Origin: Miscanthus floridulus | Taxonomy: Eukaryota; Streptophyta; Magnoliopsida; Poales; Poaceae | Length of the DNA stretch: 64,000 nt | Reading direction: 5' to 3' | NCBI RefSeq assembly: GCF_019320115.1 | Contig: NC_089593.1 | Location: forward strand, 14,226,789 to 14,290,788 | Part shown: piece after piece, positions 23,602 to 33,896 of the stretch | Numbering within the stretch: the stretch's first letter is position 1 | Layout: every line of letters starts with the position of its first letter | The notes under the pieces: model-generated | Told to the model about the DNA's origin: nothing | Database searches by the model: none | What the model saw: the letters and a program-made list of their open reading frames with translations, nothing else | Position numbers and translations under genes: made by a program

Positions 23602-24776
23602 TGTCGGGGACCTAATACCTGGGTACCTAATGAGGTGGAACTAATGACCATCGAATGTTGACACTTCCGATCAGACGGGAATGCTATTGTGTTTCTTGGC
23701 CGAATGATGGAAGACTGGTTCCGCCTCGCCTGACCTTAGAGGGCTGGCTCCGCCTTGCTTGACCCCCAAGGGTCGGCTCTGCCTCGCCCAACGTCTGAGG
23801 GCAGGCCTCGCCTTGCCCGACGGCTGATAGGCTCCGCCTTGCCCGACGACCAGGGGCAGAGTCTGCCTCGCCCGATGATTACACCCTACCCCTTCATAAT
23901 GACGATTACAAGGTATGACATGACATTCAAGTTAGCCATGATATCAAGGGCCATGCCCTGTGCGCCTGTAGGAAGGTACCGTCAGGATACGATGGGACAG
24001 GTGCTTTAGGTCCTTTCCGACGTAACAGTGCCTAAATAGTGTTGTAGGCGCCGACTTTTGTCCCACAGTGTAGTAGGCGCCGCCTTCAGTCCTTGGGCAT
24101 GGATACTAACACAAACATATGACAGCCATTATGGTCCAAGACAGAAATCACATCATCTATAGTGACGGACGTATGGTCACTTCCCCTATTACTGCCTGAG
24201 GGGTCACAACACGGCTCTCCGCCGTGCCGCACCATCTGCCGACGTAGGATCGGACGCACCCAGTTGCTAAATAAGGCCAGGGCATGGACTACGAAGATCA
24301 GTGAACACGCCACCTCTCACATGGTCTGCCATGTTAAGAAGGGCAGGCACAGGGAAAAAGGAAGACCCGACTCCCTCGAAGGACCTTCCATACCTTTGGT
24401 ATTTTCCTCTTTCTCCGATCTATAACCCCTACTCCCCCTAGGTCTATAAACGGGAGGGCAGGGCCCCCCACCAAAGGGACCAACGTTGGATGGATAGGTT
24501 CAACACACACGACACTTCACACATGGCTGAGCAACGACCAAGCTCTCGGTGACCTTTTCGATCATTCCATCAGGGACTTGGGACTCGTCCCTCTCTCGAC
24601 CATTTGTACCCCCTACTATGAACCATTTTTGGTACTAATAACACGAGCAGCAGTAGACTAGACGTAGGGACATTCAACCCAAACCAGTATAAACCTCATG
24701 TCCTTTTGTGCACCATCCGGGCCTAACGCGCAACAATCATAAATTTACTAGCCGGTGTTTGTTTGAAACACCGATA
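23602..24776 (+). repeat. Element C 5' LTR
   Basis: Starts TGTCGGGGACCTAATACC and ends GAAACACCGATA, where the last CA has become TA. A TATAAA box lies at 24445-24450. A short array of CTCCGCCTCGCCCGAC-like repeats (23705-23885) parallels the array in A's LTR when both are read in element orientation. Confidence 0.9.
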
Positions 24777-24778
24777 GT

Positions 24779-24796
24779 TGGTGTGCCAGGTAGGGG
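24779..24796 (+). other. Element C primer binding site
   Basis: TGGTGTGCCAGGTAGGGG, two bases after the 5' LTR. Same type as in the other four elements. Confidence 0.85.
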
Positions 24797-24818
24797 ACTT
24801 TGCATGTTCCAAATCAGG

Positions 24819-26940
24819 ATGTGGATGGCTAACCACGCAATCAGCTGGGTTCCGGGTGCACACGTGCATTTTGGTGACCTGGACTTCATTGTCACACTGG
24901 GAGGAGAGTTGGCACTGGCCTACGCCGCCGTCTAGTCTCTCCCCTCCATCAACTTCAACTACGGGAGGCTTGAGCGCCAGCCTGGCTTCTCCCTTGGACC
25001 ACAGTCATCCAGGGAGGACCCATGCTGCCTCACCCTCTCTCTGGAACACTCTGCATAGAGCGCCCCGACCGCATTTCCGTTCGGTCTCCACAACACTGCG
25101 GTGACCGTTAGCCACCTTGTGGCACAACGCATGATCCTATCCCCCTCGAACAATGAGTTCGTAGGGATGATTGAAAGCATTACAGAATCCCTCCACAGCC
25201 TCCTCGCGGAGGGGCTAGGGTCAGACTCTGGCTCTGACTCTGGCAGGGGGAGCCATCATCCCTCTTGGGAATGTTTCATGGCGGAAACCTCCAAGGGACA
25301 CGTCGAAAGCATCTCCATAGAGGAGACTACCCTAGGAGGCAACCACAGCGGCGTAACCGAGAGGGGGACAGCCACCCCACCTCACATTGGGGTGGAGCAG
25401 CTGAGAGCCCGAAAGCAGGAAATAGACGAAGCCGAACAACAGCTTGTTCAGGAGTACATGAAGGTCGATGAGGAGATCTAGCGCCACGGAGATGGAGGGC
25501 ACGCACGCGCCATGGCCCATGATGTAAACCGAAGGATCATTGCCAATGATGAAACCCTTCCCCACTTTGCTTGGGCAAGCCAGAATATCGTTGCCGCAAC
25601 GACCTTGCTCCATGGCCTTCCAGAGGCCACAACGCCTGAGGATCGCCGGGCCCACCGTGAAATCCGCATGCTACTTGAAAGTGCGGCAGCATAGCAGGTG
25701 GAGAGCTCGTTGTCTCGGCGACATGAGCCCAACACTAGCTAGTGTATGCCCTTGGTATGCCCCACCAGGGACGCATCGGTCCACCAAGCGCCGTAAGGCG
25801 ATGGCAGCGCGCTGCAATCCCGGTACATCAATGTCTCGGCCACAACCGCGACGCACGCAGCACCCTTGACACCCATAGATGTGCCTACAGTGACCCAAGG
25901 GAAGGAGCCCACCATGGCTATCATCCTCAACGTGGCAGACACTATGATAGCGGTGAGGACCAGAGCCCGAGCCCCAGCCTCCTAGGGCCTCAGGCCTTCA
26001 GCCGACACATCCTCAATGCTATGTTCCCGCCAAGGTATCGACCACCTATTAATATCCCTAAGTACTCTGGGGAGACAAACCCCGAGCTTTGGCTTGAAGA
26101 CTATCAGCTTTCCTATCAAGCTGGTGGTGCGGATAATGATGACTTCATTATCCGCAACCTTCCACTATTCTTGGCCGATTTGGCTTGGGCATGGTTGGAA
26201 CACCTGCCGTCCAACGCAATCTAGAGTTGGGCGGATCTGAAGGAGATCTTCGTGGGAAACTTCTAGGGCACATACAAACACCCTGGGAAGCCATGGGACG
26301 TCAAAAACTATCGCCAAAAGGCTGGTGAGACCCTTTGTGGGTACATCTGGTGCTTCTCCAGGTAGTGCAATGAGGTCCCCAACATCGCCAATGCTGAAGT
26401 GATAGGAGCCTTCCTGTCTAGGATGACCTGCGAGTCCTTGGTTCACAAGCTAGGATGCAAGGGCCCATGGACCACCAAGGAGCTCCTAGACATCACCACC
26501 AGCCATGCCTCAGGAGAAGAGGCGGTCGGAGCGATCTTCGATCGCCTCAAGGGCAAGGCAAGGCAGGACGAGGGTGCCGGCGAAGGCACCTCCAATCGTT
26601 CCGCCAAAAGGAACAACAAGAAGCAATAGCGCGAGGACCCACTTGTGGCTGCTGCTAACCGCAAGGGTGGTCGAAAGCCCGCGGAGGGTGCTCCGAACCA
26701 CTTTGAGAAAATGCATGAGGGGCCATGCCCAAACCATGCCTTCCTCGTAAAGCATCCGCTCAAGGACTGCAGCCTCATGTGGAAGTTCTTGTCTAGAGGC
26801 TCCAACAAAGGGGAACAGGGGAAGGAACCTGCCCCCGCTACGGACGACGCCAAGGAGAAGGACGATGGCTTTCCAACGCTAGACGGCTGCCTCATGATCT
26901 TTGGGGGATCAATGGCCTATGACTCCAAACGTCGTTAGAA
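24819..26940 (+). pseudogene. Element C gag
   Basis: The likely start is the ATG before WMANHAISWVPG; HVHFGDLDFIVTLGGELAL follows. Frame 1 holds as far as MKVDEEI and LESAAA (about 25694), then the frame changes before FPPRYRPPINIPKYSGET. The capsid core covers NPELWLEDYQLSYQAGG, LPLFLADLAWAWLEHLP and AEVIGAFLSRM. Near the C-terminus are PNHFEKMHEGPCPNHAFL and VKHPLKDC, a degenerate zinc-knuckle-like stretch. At least six in-frame stops occur, mostly TAG. Gag of the same family as A. Confidence 0.85.
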
Positions 26941-27546
26941 GGTCGCACGCCGCTAGGTCTACACGGCCCAGCCGGTCACACCTCCTTTTCTCCGGTGGTC
27001 GGAGTCCGCCATAACCTTCGATCGGACCGACCATCCAGATGCCATCCCACACCCAGGAAGGTATCTGCTTGTGGTTGACCCAATCGTTGGCCCAAAGTGC
27101 CTCACCAAAGTTCTGATGGATGGAGGCAGCGGCCTCAACATCATGTACGCAAAGACGCTCGATGTAATGGGCATCGACCGGATGCACCTCCTCCCAATCC
27201 GAGCGCCTTTCCACGGCGTTGTGCCTAGGAAGTAGGCCATGCCACTCGGATAGATCGATCTGCCCATTACATTTGGGGATTAGTTCAATTACAGGACTGA
27301 GACCCTCACCTTCGAGGTAGTGGGGTTCCCCAGAACCTTCCACGCCATCCTAGGACATCCATGCTACACAAAGTTCGTGGCCATCCCCAACTACACGTAC
27401 CTCAAGATGATAATGCTAGGCCTCCGTGGGGTCATCACTGTCGGCTCATCCTTCCAGCGTGCCTATAAGTGCGAGGTCGAATGCTATGGCCATGCCACGG
27501 AAATCGTCGCGCTGGCAACAGACAAGACGGAGGCTCGATGGCTCGC
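26941..27546 (+). pseudogene. Element C protease, ending at a deletion junction
   Basis: ITFDRTDHPDAIPHPGRYLL, active-site VLMDGGSGLNIM, then FVAIPNYTYLKM. After ECYGHATEIVA the sequence jumps straight to TDKTEARWLA, which in A lies at the RNase H/integrase border. About 2.3 kb present in A (roughly 22560 to 20262) is missing, removing RT and RNase H completely. The junction is at about 27500-27530. Confidence 0.85.
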
Positions 27547-28708
27547 ATGACGCGCCAAATCCTTCGTTCTTGTAGAGGGTGAACTCTACAAAAGGAGCCA
27601 CACCGGGATCCTATAACTTTGTATTCCCGTCGAACAGGGGAAGCTTCTGCTAAGCGATATCCACAGTGGGGTCTGCGGTCACCATGCCGCGCCTAGACCC
27701 TTAGTTGGGAACACATTCCGATAGGGCTTCTACTAGCCCACTGCAGTAGCTGACGCCGAGCAAATCGTACGCACCTACGAAGGGTGCTAGTACTATGCTC
27801 GGCAAACTCACCTCCTGGCCTAGGCACTCCAAATGATCCCCATCACGTGGCCCTTCACGGTCTGGGGGCTTGATCTGGTTGGGCCTCTCAAAAAGGCGCC
27901 CAGGCGCTACACCCACTTAATTGTCACTATAGACAAGTTCACAAAATGGATCGAAGCTCGGTCGATCTCTGTGATTAAGTCTGAGCAAGATGTACTATTC
28001 TTCCTCGACATCATCCATTGCTTTAGAGTACCGAACTCCATCATCATAGATAACGGCACACAATTCACTAGAAAGAAATTCAATTGATTCTGTGATGAAT
28101 AACACATCCAAGTCAATTGGGCTACCGTCGCGCACCCCCGAACGAACGGGTAGGTCGAGCGCATGAACGACATGCTCCTATAGGGCCTCAAACCTAGGAT
28201 CTTCAACCGGTTGAACAAGTTTGGCGCATGTTGGGTCGCCGAGCTCCCTACAGTGCTCTGGAGCCCGAGAACAACTCCTAGCCAGGCCGCTGGCTACACA
28301 CCTTTCTTCATGGTCTATGGTTCCGAGGCCGTCCTCCCAACAGACCTTGACTATGGAGCACCAAGGATCAGAGCATACGATGATCGGGGAGCCAAGGTAT
28401 CCCATGAAGATGCCATGGACCAACTAAATGAAGCTCGCGACATCGCCCTCCTCTGTTCAGCCAAGTACCAACAGGCGTTGCGACAGTACCACGGCCGATG
28501 GGTGCGGAACTAAGCCTTCGATGTTGGGGACCTTGTCCTCCACCTCGTATAGAGTAACAAAGACTACCACAAGCTCTCCCCACCCTAGGAGGGACCGTAC
28601 ATCATCACAGAAGTAGTTTGGCTAGGCGCCTACAAGTTGAAAACCATCGACGGCAAGGTCTTCACCAACGCTTGGAATATTGAATAGCTACGTCGTTTTT
28701 ACCCTTAA
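27547..28708 (+). pseudogene. Element C integrase
   Basis: Starts RAKSFVLVEGELY. Zinc region: DIHSGVCGHHAAPRPLVGN, with YEGC after it. The core has GLDLVGPLKKAPRRYTH (first Asp), SIIIDNGTQFTRKKF (second Asp intact) and VERMND (Glu). The C-terminal part has FFMVYGSEAVLPTDLDYGAP and ends LRRFYP with TAA at 28706-28708. Several TAG codons interrupt an otherwise continuous frame. This is the best preserved catalytic triad of the window. Confidence 0.88.
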
Positions 28709-30699
28709 TAAACACATACTTTCCCTTATCAGTTTTTATCTTTAGAGATCCCTGACCTTTAGTGACATCTGACCCCTACAAACTGTGAGGGGTTAGACCT
28801 CACTCGGGGGCTGATATAAGTGATACAAGTACGTTTATCTTACAAACACTTCCTATGTTACCTTTGCAAACATTCTCTAAAAGTTTTCCATTCTTCTTGT
28901 AACAAGTCCTAAGGGCTAGGATTTTAGGAATCAATTTTGAGTACAACTAGTAGGACTGCAAGAAACCCATGCCCCAGCAGCTATGATCTCCTTGCTCACC
29001 AGTGTGATCAGAATTGATTCACCCGCACTCCTAGTTTTTGCGACCTAGACTATGGGATGAGCCGAAAGGCACCGAAACCTCTTATACAAAAAAAAGAGAA
29101 GAGGAAGCTGAAAAGCTGTTTGCCATAGCAAAAGTTGAAAACTTATGCATTACCCTCTCTCACTTAGGACCCACCATGACGCCCGAACTCATTCGGTGGA
29201 AAGGAAGGAGAAGAGGTAGCGGCTCTGAAACAGAGCCAGGGGAGAAAAATAGAGATGAGCCCCAGCGGCCTTGCCCAACCCCGCTCAAAAGCGGACAGGG
29301 ACATCTCGACCTTTCTCGTTCGATTCTAACCCCGAGCTAAACACATAGAATCTCTGTCGAGGAGAGGCCAATGGGCCACCTAAGCCTATTAAATGGCTCA
29401 GGCATCTGCCGGGAGGCGAGTTTAGAAGTAGTGAAATGCCACATGAGGGCTCTACTGACCCTGTCAGCGAATGATGGACCCGGATTTCACACGAACATAC
29501 CCGTTAGTGAGCTCATTGAGTGTGACACTTGAGCCATCAAGGCAAGTATCATCAACTCAGCCCCTCTGGTTGCGGAAATCGAGGACGGGGTAACACGCGA
29601 AACACAGCCGACCCCTATTAGACCCTAAGGGCTCGAGCCGCTCGATCCAAGATCGAGAGACCGAGGTTCGAAGGCTGACCCGTGAAGGGTCCGGGCCACC
29701 TCGCGTCAAACAAGGGCTAGGGGAGAAAACGCAAATGAGCCTCAGCGGCCTTTGCCCAGCCCGCATTGAGGCAGGTAGGGTCATCTCAACCTTCTAGTTC
29801 AATCTAGCCTCTAGCCCGCATTGAGGAGGAATCCATTGGAAGGCAGGCCAAGGAGCAACGGAATGCCACCCAAGGGCTTTTGCCGACCCTATCGCAAAGC
29901 AAACAGGATCGGATTCCATTCGAACATCCCCATTAGCGAGCCCATAAAGCATGTCACTCGAGCCATCGAGGCAAGTGACATCGCCTTAACCCCTCCAGTT
30001 GTGAAAAACCACTGATGGGGTGATAGTCGCAAAATGAGCCGGCCCTTGACCGAATCCCCACCACGCGCGGGGGCTCAGGGAAGGCCGAACCAGCGATAAG
30101 ACCAAACGTAAGTTCGCTACCCTCGCTCCGGTCTCTAGTAACATCTGACCCCAGCGACCGCAAGGGGTCAGATCTCACTCGAGGGCTGATAAAGGTACGA
30201 ATACCTCCTTTCTTTTTTCAAAACAGTCATTACATCAGACCTTCTCATCATGTCAAGACTAGTGGCAAGGTTCGGGGGAACAGATAGGTAAGACAGCAAA
30301 AAGCCCATGCCCAGACGGCTACGGTAATTCTGCTCACCAGCACAATCAAAATTTCCCCTAAACACCTCGGGCCTAAAGTCTTAACAAACGAAAGGGTCAG
30401 ATCGCATAAATCTTTGCAAAAAAGGAAGAAGGTAAGATCAAACAAATGAAACAAAATTGCCAAACAAAGTCACGAATCTGTTTTCAGACACAAAAGCACC
30501 GACACTTGTTCACATATTACGGATAAATGTTTATCAAACTTATTCAACTAACTACTTCCGCGGAGGGAGAACCGTTTCTTTTAGCCTGTTCACCAGGTTC
30601 CACGCAAGGGGAGTCACCACCCTCTCAATCTTGTCTAGCTTAGGGTCTTCATAGACAGGCATGAAACCTTTGCTCATTACCTCCAAGTTGATCTCTTGA
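28709..30699. repeat. Element C non-coding 3' region with direct repeats
   Basis: No gene seen. Two related segments, about 29232-29610 and 29714-30030, share GATGAGCCxCAGCGGCC, TCGAGCCATCGAGGCAAGTG-like and GAGCTCATTGAG-like stretches. PPT-like motifs ACTCGGGGGCTGAT (near 28803) and ACTCGAGGGCTGAT (near 30177) each follow a GACATCTGACCCC-like string, marking another repeated unit. The area separates integrase from the antisense ORF end. Confidence 0.65.
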
Positions 30700-31606
30700 T
30701 CATAATGAGAACGGTTCTGGCCGCATTGGGGGATGCCCCAGCACTGGGAACACAAAATCAAGGATGACACTAGCGGTGTCCTTCGAAGGCTCCATCACCT
30801 CCTTGATGCACTGCGCCACCTCGAACAGAGGCAGCGCCTCATCGACGAGCACCGTCCCTTTAAGACGGCGCTCCGGGCACCATCTGGTGCAGGGGAAGCA
30901 TGCGCACCATCAATGGCGCCACCCTCCTGGCATGGTAGGCGCCGATGATCTCTGAACCCTTCATGCCCTTGTTCTTCAAAGTTTGGAGGGTAGCGAGAAG
31001 GTTGTCGATGTTCTTCCTCTCCTTGATTGGGACGCCCCACCTCCATGACCCCAGGGCCTCCTTGATGATGCATCCAGAGAAAACTAGCAAGGGGGTGGCG
31101 GCGTCATCCTTGACATAGAACCATTGCGAATGCCACCCCTTGTTGGAGGTGGACAGATGCATTAATGGGTACGCATCTGCCCGGTTGTTGCGGAGGTGAA
31201 TGCCGGCGCATCCCACCGGCATGGGCAGCTCCTGTTTCCCGGCCCGCCTCTTTAGAAGGATGACGACGAAGATATGCCGTCATAGGTCGAAGTGGGGATC
31301 AATCCCCAAGAACCCCTCATATAGGGTGATGAATGTTGCAATGTGCTGGATCCCATTGGGGGTAAGGTGCTACAGCTCCACCAGGTAGTAATCTAATAGC
31401 CCCTAAAGGAACAGGTGAGTATGTATGGCGAATCCCCGCTCATGGAAGTGAGCGAAGGACACAACATACCCTTCAGGCGGCAACGGCTCATCCTCATCAC
31501 CGGGCAGCCACCACTCCTTGGTGGCGATCAGCGGGTGAAGGAGGCCATGGCGAACGAGGCTCTCTAGGCACTGAGGGGTGATGCTGGATCTACCCCATGG
31601 CTCCAT
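30700..31606 (-). pseudogene. Element C antisense ORF, Transposase_28-type, broken
   Basis: Begins MEPWGRSSITPQCLES on the strand opposite to gag-pol. Key segments: PPEGYVVSFAHFHERGFAIH, GLLDYYLVELQHLTPNGIQ, ITLYEGFLGIDPHFDL, ELPMPVGCAGIHLRNN, GWHSQWFYVKDD, then LPLFEVAQCIKEVMEP, ending FSL with TGA at 30700. A TAG lies at FLxGL and a TGA after HFDL. A one-base deletion near 30860 shifts the frame. Single exon as in A. TATAAAA on the minus strand at 31736-31742 is 136 bp upstream. Function unknown. Confidence 0.78.
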
Positions 31607-32371
31607 TAAAATGATTGGGAGGGGGGTGGACATGAGTTTAATGGCAGCTACGATGTAGATGTGAGCTTGATGGCAGAGGTTGACGATGCGAAGGCAAAAA
31701 GGCGAAGTACAGAACCCTGGGGGCGAACCCTGTAGTTTTATAGGGCAACGGATGCAAGAAGGGCAACAGTCTGCCTTGATCTTTGAGCCTACCATGACAC
31801 CCCAACGTGTCACGCCGTGGGATACGCGCCAGCGATCCCTATCCTTTCCCACCAAAATCACGCCAGATGGTTCGTCTTCCCGAGCAGATTGAAGTCTTTT
31901 CCCACAAAGGGGACACAGGTCAGAAGATTTCCCCTCCGGCCTATATGGGCCCAGAAAGCCCAAGGGTTGGCCCAACAGTCTCGATGGCCATCCCAACGAG
32001 GGACAGGACCACGAGTGACTAAGACATAGGTACACGAGCATTAGTAGGGCCTCATTCCATGGTTGAGCCCCAGCCAAGTAGACCCAGGACGAAATCCCCA
32101 CAAACGGGATACCAGGGTTCCCTTAAAACATTCCAGTTGATAAAAACCAAGTCTCATAGCCTTACCCATGAAGTCCGAAACACCCCCTGGCCAATTCTGC
32201 CCGAATCACCCAGGGGCTCAGGGGCTACACCCATCGGGTGCGCTCACGTGCACCCTCTGGCGAACAGAAACACCGCCCGGGCAATTCTACCCTAATCACC
32301 CAAGGGCTCAGGGGCTACACCCTCTGGCAAACCGAAACACCCCCAGATGATTCTACCTGAATCACCCTCGG
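31607..32371. other. Element C region between antisense ORF and 3' LTR
   Basis: Contains the antisense ORF promoter and then, at about 32165-32371, roughly 90-100-bp repeats with the core CAGGGGCTACACCC, which resembles a polypurine tract (near 32217 and 32309). No intact PPT/LTR junction exists because the start of the 3' LTR is deleted. Confidence 0.6.
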
Positions 32372-33048
32372 GCGCGGATACTAACACAAACATACCATAG
32401 CCATTACGGTCCAAGATAGAAATCACATCATCTACAGTGACGGATGTATGGTCACTTCCCCTATTACTCCCCGAGGGGTCACAGCGTGGCTCTCCAGCGC
32501 GCTACACCATCCGCCGGCGTAGGATGGGACGCACCCACTTACTAAATAAGGCCAGGGCATGGCCTACAAAGATCAGCAAACATGCCACCTCTGACACGGT
32601 CTGCCATGTTAAGCAGGGCAGGCATAGGGAAAAAGGAAGACCCGACTCCCTCGAAGGACCTTCGATACCTTTGGTATTTTCCTCTTTCTTCGATCTGTTA
32701 TCCTTGCTCCCCCCTTGGTCTATAAAAGGGAGGGTAGGGCCCCCCACCAAAGGGACTGACGTTGGATGGATAGGTTCAACACACACGACACTTCACACAC
32801 GGCTGAGCAGCGACCAAGCTCTCGATGACCTTTTTGATCATTCCATCAGAGACTTGGGACTCGTCCCTCTCTCGACCGTTTGTACCCCTACTACGAACCA
32901 TTTTTTATACTAATATACCCAGCAGCAGACTGGACGTAGGGACATTCAGCCTAAACTAGTATAAACCTCGTGTCCTTTAGTGCACCATCCGGGCCTAACG
33001 CGCAACAATCATAAATTTACTAGCTGGTGTTTGTTCAAAACACCAACA
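32372..33048 (+). repeat. Element C 3' LTR, 5'-truncated
   Basis: Matches 24093-24776 of the 5' LTR and ends CAAAACACCAACA. The first 490 bp or so of the LTR, including its start and the GC-rich repeats, are absent. A TATAAAA box is kept at 32721-32727. Confidence 0.87.
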
Positions 33049-33376
33049 TAGGGACTCACAGGTGGTCCCAGATAGGAAAGCTCCTATAATATCGGCGTCG
33101 GTGACGTTGGGCAGCTCATTGCACTGCTGGAAGAAGCACCGGATGTACCCACAAAGGGTTTCTCCGGCCTTCTATCGATAGTTCTTAAGATCCTATGGGT
33201 TCCTAGGGCGCTTGTATGTGCCTTAGAAGTTCACGACGAAGATCTCTTTTCAGTCCACCCAACTTTGGATCTTGTTGGGTGGAAGGTGTTCCAACCATGT
33301 TTGCGTTGAATCAGTCAGAACAATGGAAGGTTACGGATAATGAAATTATCATTATACACTCCACTGGCTTAGTAGG
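33049..33376 (-). pseudogene. Element A gag, middle piece
   Basis: About 320 bp of A's gag between the C and D insertions. Read on the minus strand it matches C's gag from DNDFIIRNLP-like through the SWxDLKEIFVxNF and TYKxPG region to NEVPNxxDADI. The two flanking 5-bp duplications (TAGGG and GTAGG) belong to C and D. Confidence 0.82.
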
Positions 33377-33848
33377 TGTGGGGGTATTAACCCCTATACC
33401 CTTACGGCTAAGCTTGGGCCGGCTCGGATTGGTGAGTCCGGTCCACCAAAAGACGACACGTGGCTCGGCCAACCTGTTTGGAGCCCTGCGCAAGGAGTCA
33501 AGGTAGATTTGGCGAACAGGCAAGATCCTGGTCGGTTAGAATAGGAATCCTTATCCGGTCACATATGACAATTATAACTGGCTAGGATTAGTTTCCAGAT
33601 CTATAACCCTGCCCCCCGGACTATATAAGGCGGGCAGGGGATCCCTCTAAAAAACATCTCTCATTGACATACAGCAATACAAATTAGACGCAGGACGTAG
33701 GTATTATGCCTTCTTGGCGGCCAAACCTGGATAAAACCTCGTGTCTGTCTTGCGTCACTGTCTTGTTTGTAGCTTGCGCATCTGTCTACCGACAATCTAC
33801 TACCTTGGGCATACCCCTAGGTAGACTGCCGACCATATTTCATCGACA
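33377..33848 (+). repeat. Element D 5' LTR
   Basis: TGTGGGGGTATTAACCCC to CATATTTCATCGACA. TATATAA promoter box at 33622-33628. The PBS starts two bases after its end. Confidence 0.96.
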
Positions 33849-33849
33849 G

Positions 33850-33867
33850 TGGCATGCCAGGTAGGGG
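33850..33867 (+). other. Element D primer binding site
   Basis: TGGCATGCCAGGTAGGGG, directly after the 5' LTR; complementary in form to a tRNA 3' end. Confidence 0.87.
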
Positions 33868-33896
33868 GTGTGCATACTGCTCTCTAAGCAAACAAG

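Larger units (their letters stand above)
23602..33048 (+). mobile_element. LTR retrotransposon C (Ty3/Gypsy, Tat type), lacks RT/RNase H
   Basis: A 9.4-kb element inserted in A's gag with target duplication CAGGG (23597-23601) and TAGGG (33049-33053). The 5' LTR is 1175 bp; the 3' LTR keeps only its last 677 bp or so. It encodes gag, protease and integrase in plus orientation, but the RT and RNase H block is absent. The antisense ORF lies at 30700-31606. LTR repeats, gag and aORF all resemble element A. Confidence 0.9.

Noticed and set aside
29038..29340. 100-codon frame in element C's 3' region
   Set aside because: It lies in a repeated non-coding block with no motif and no counterpart kept open in the second repeat copy.
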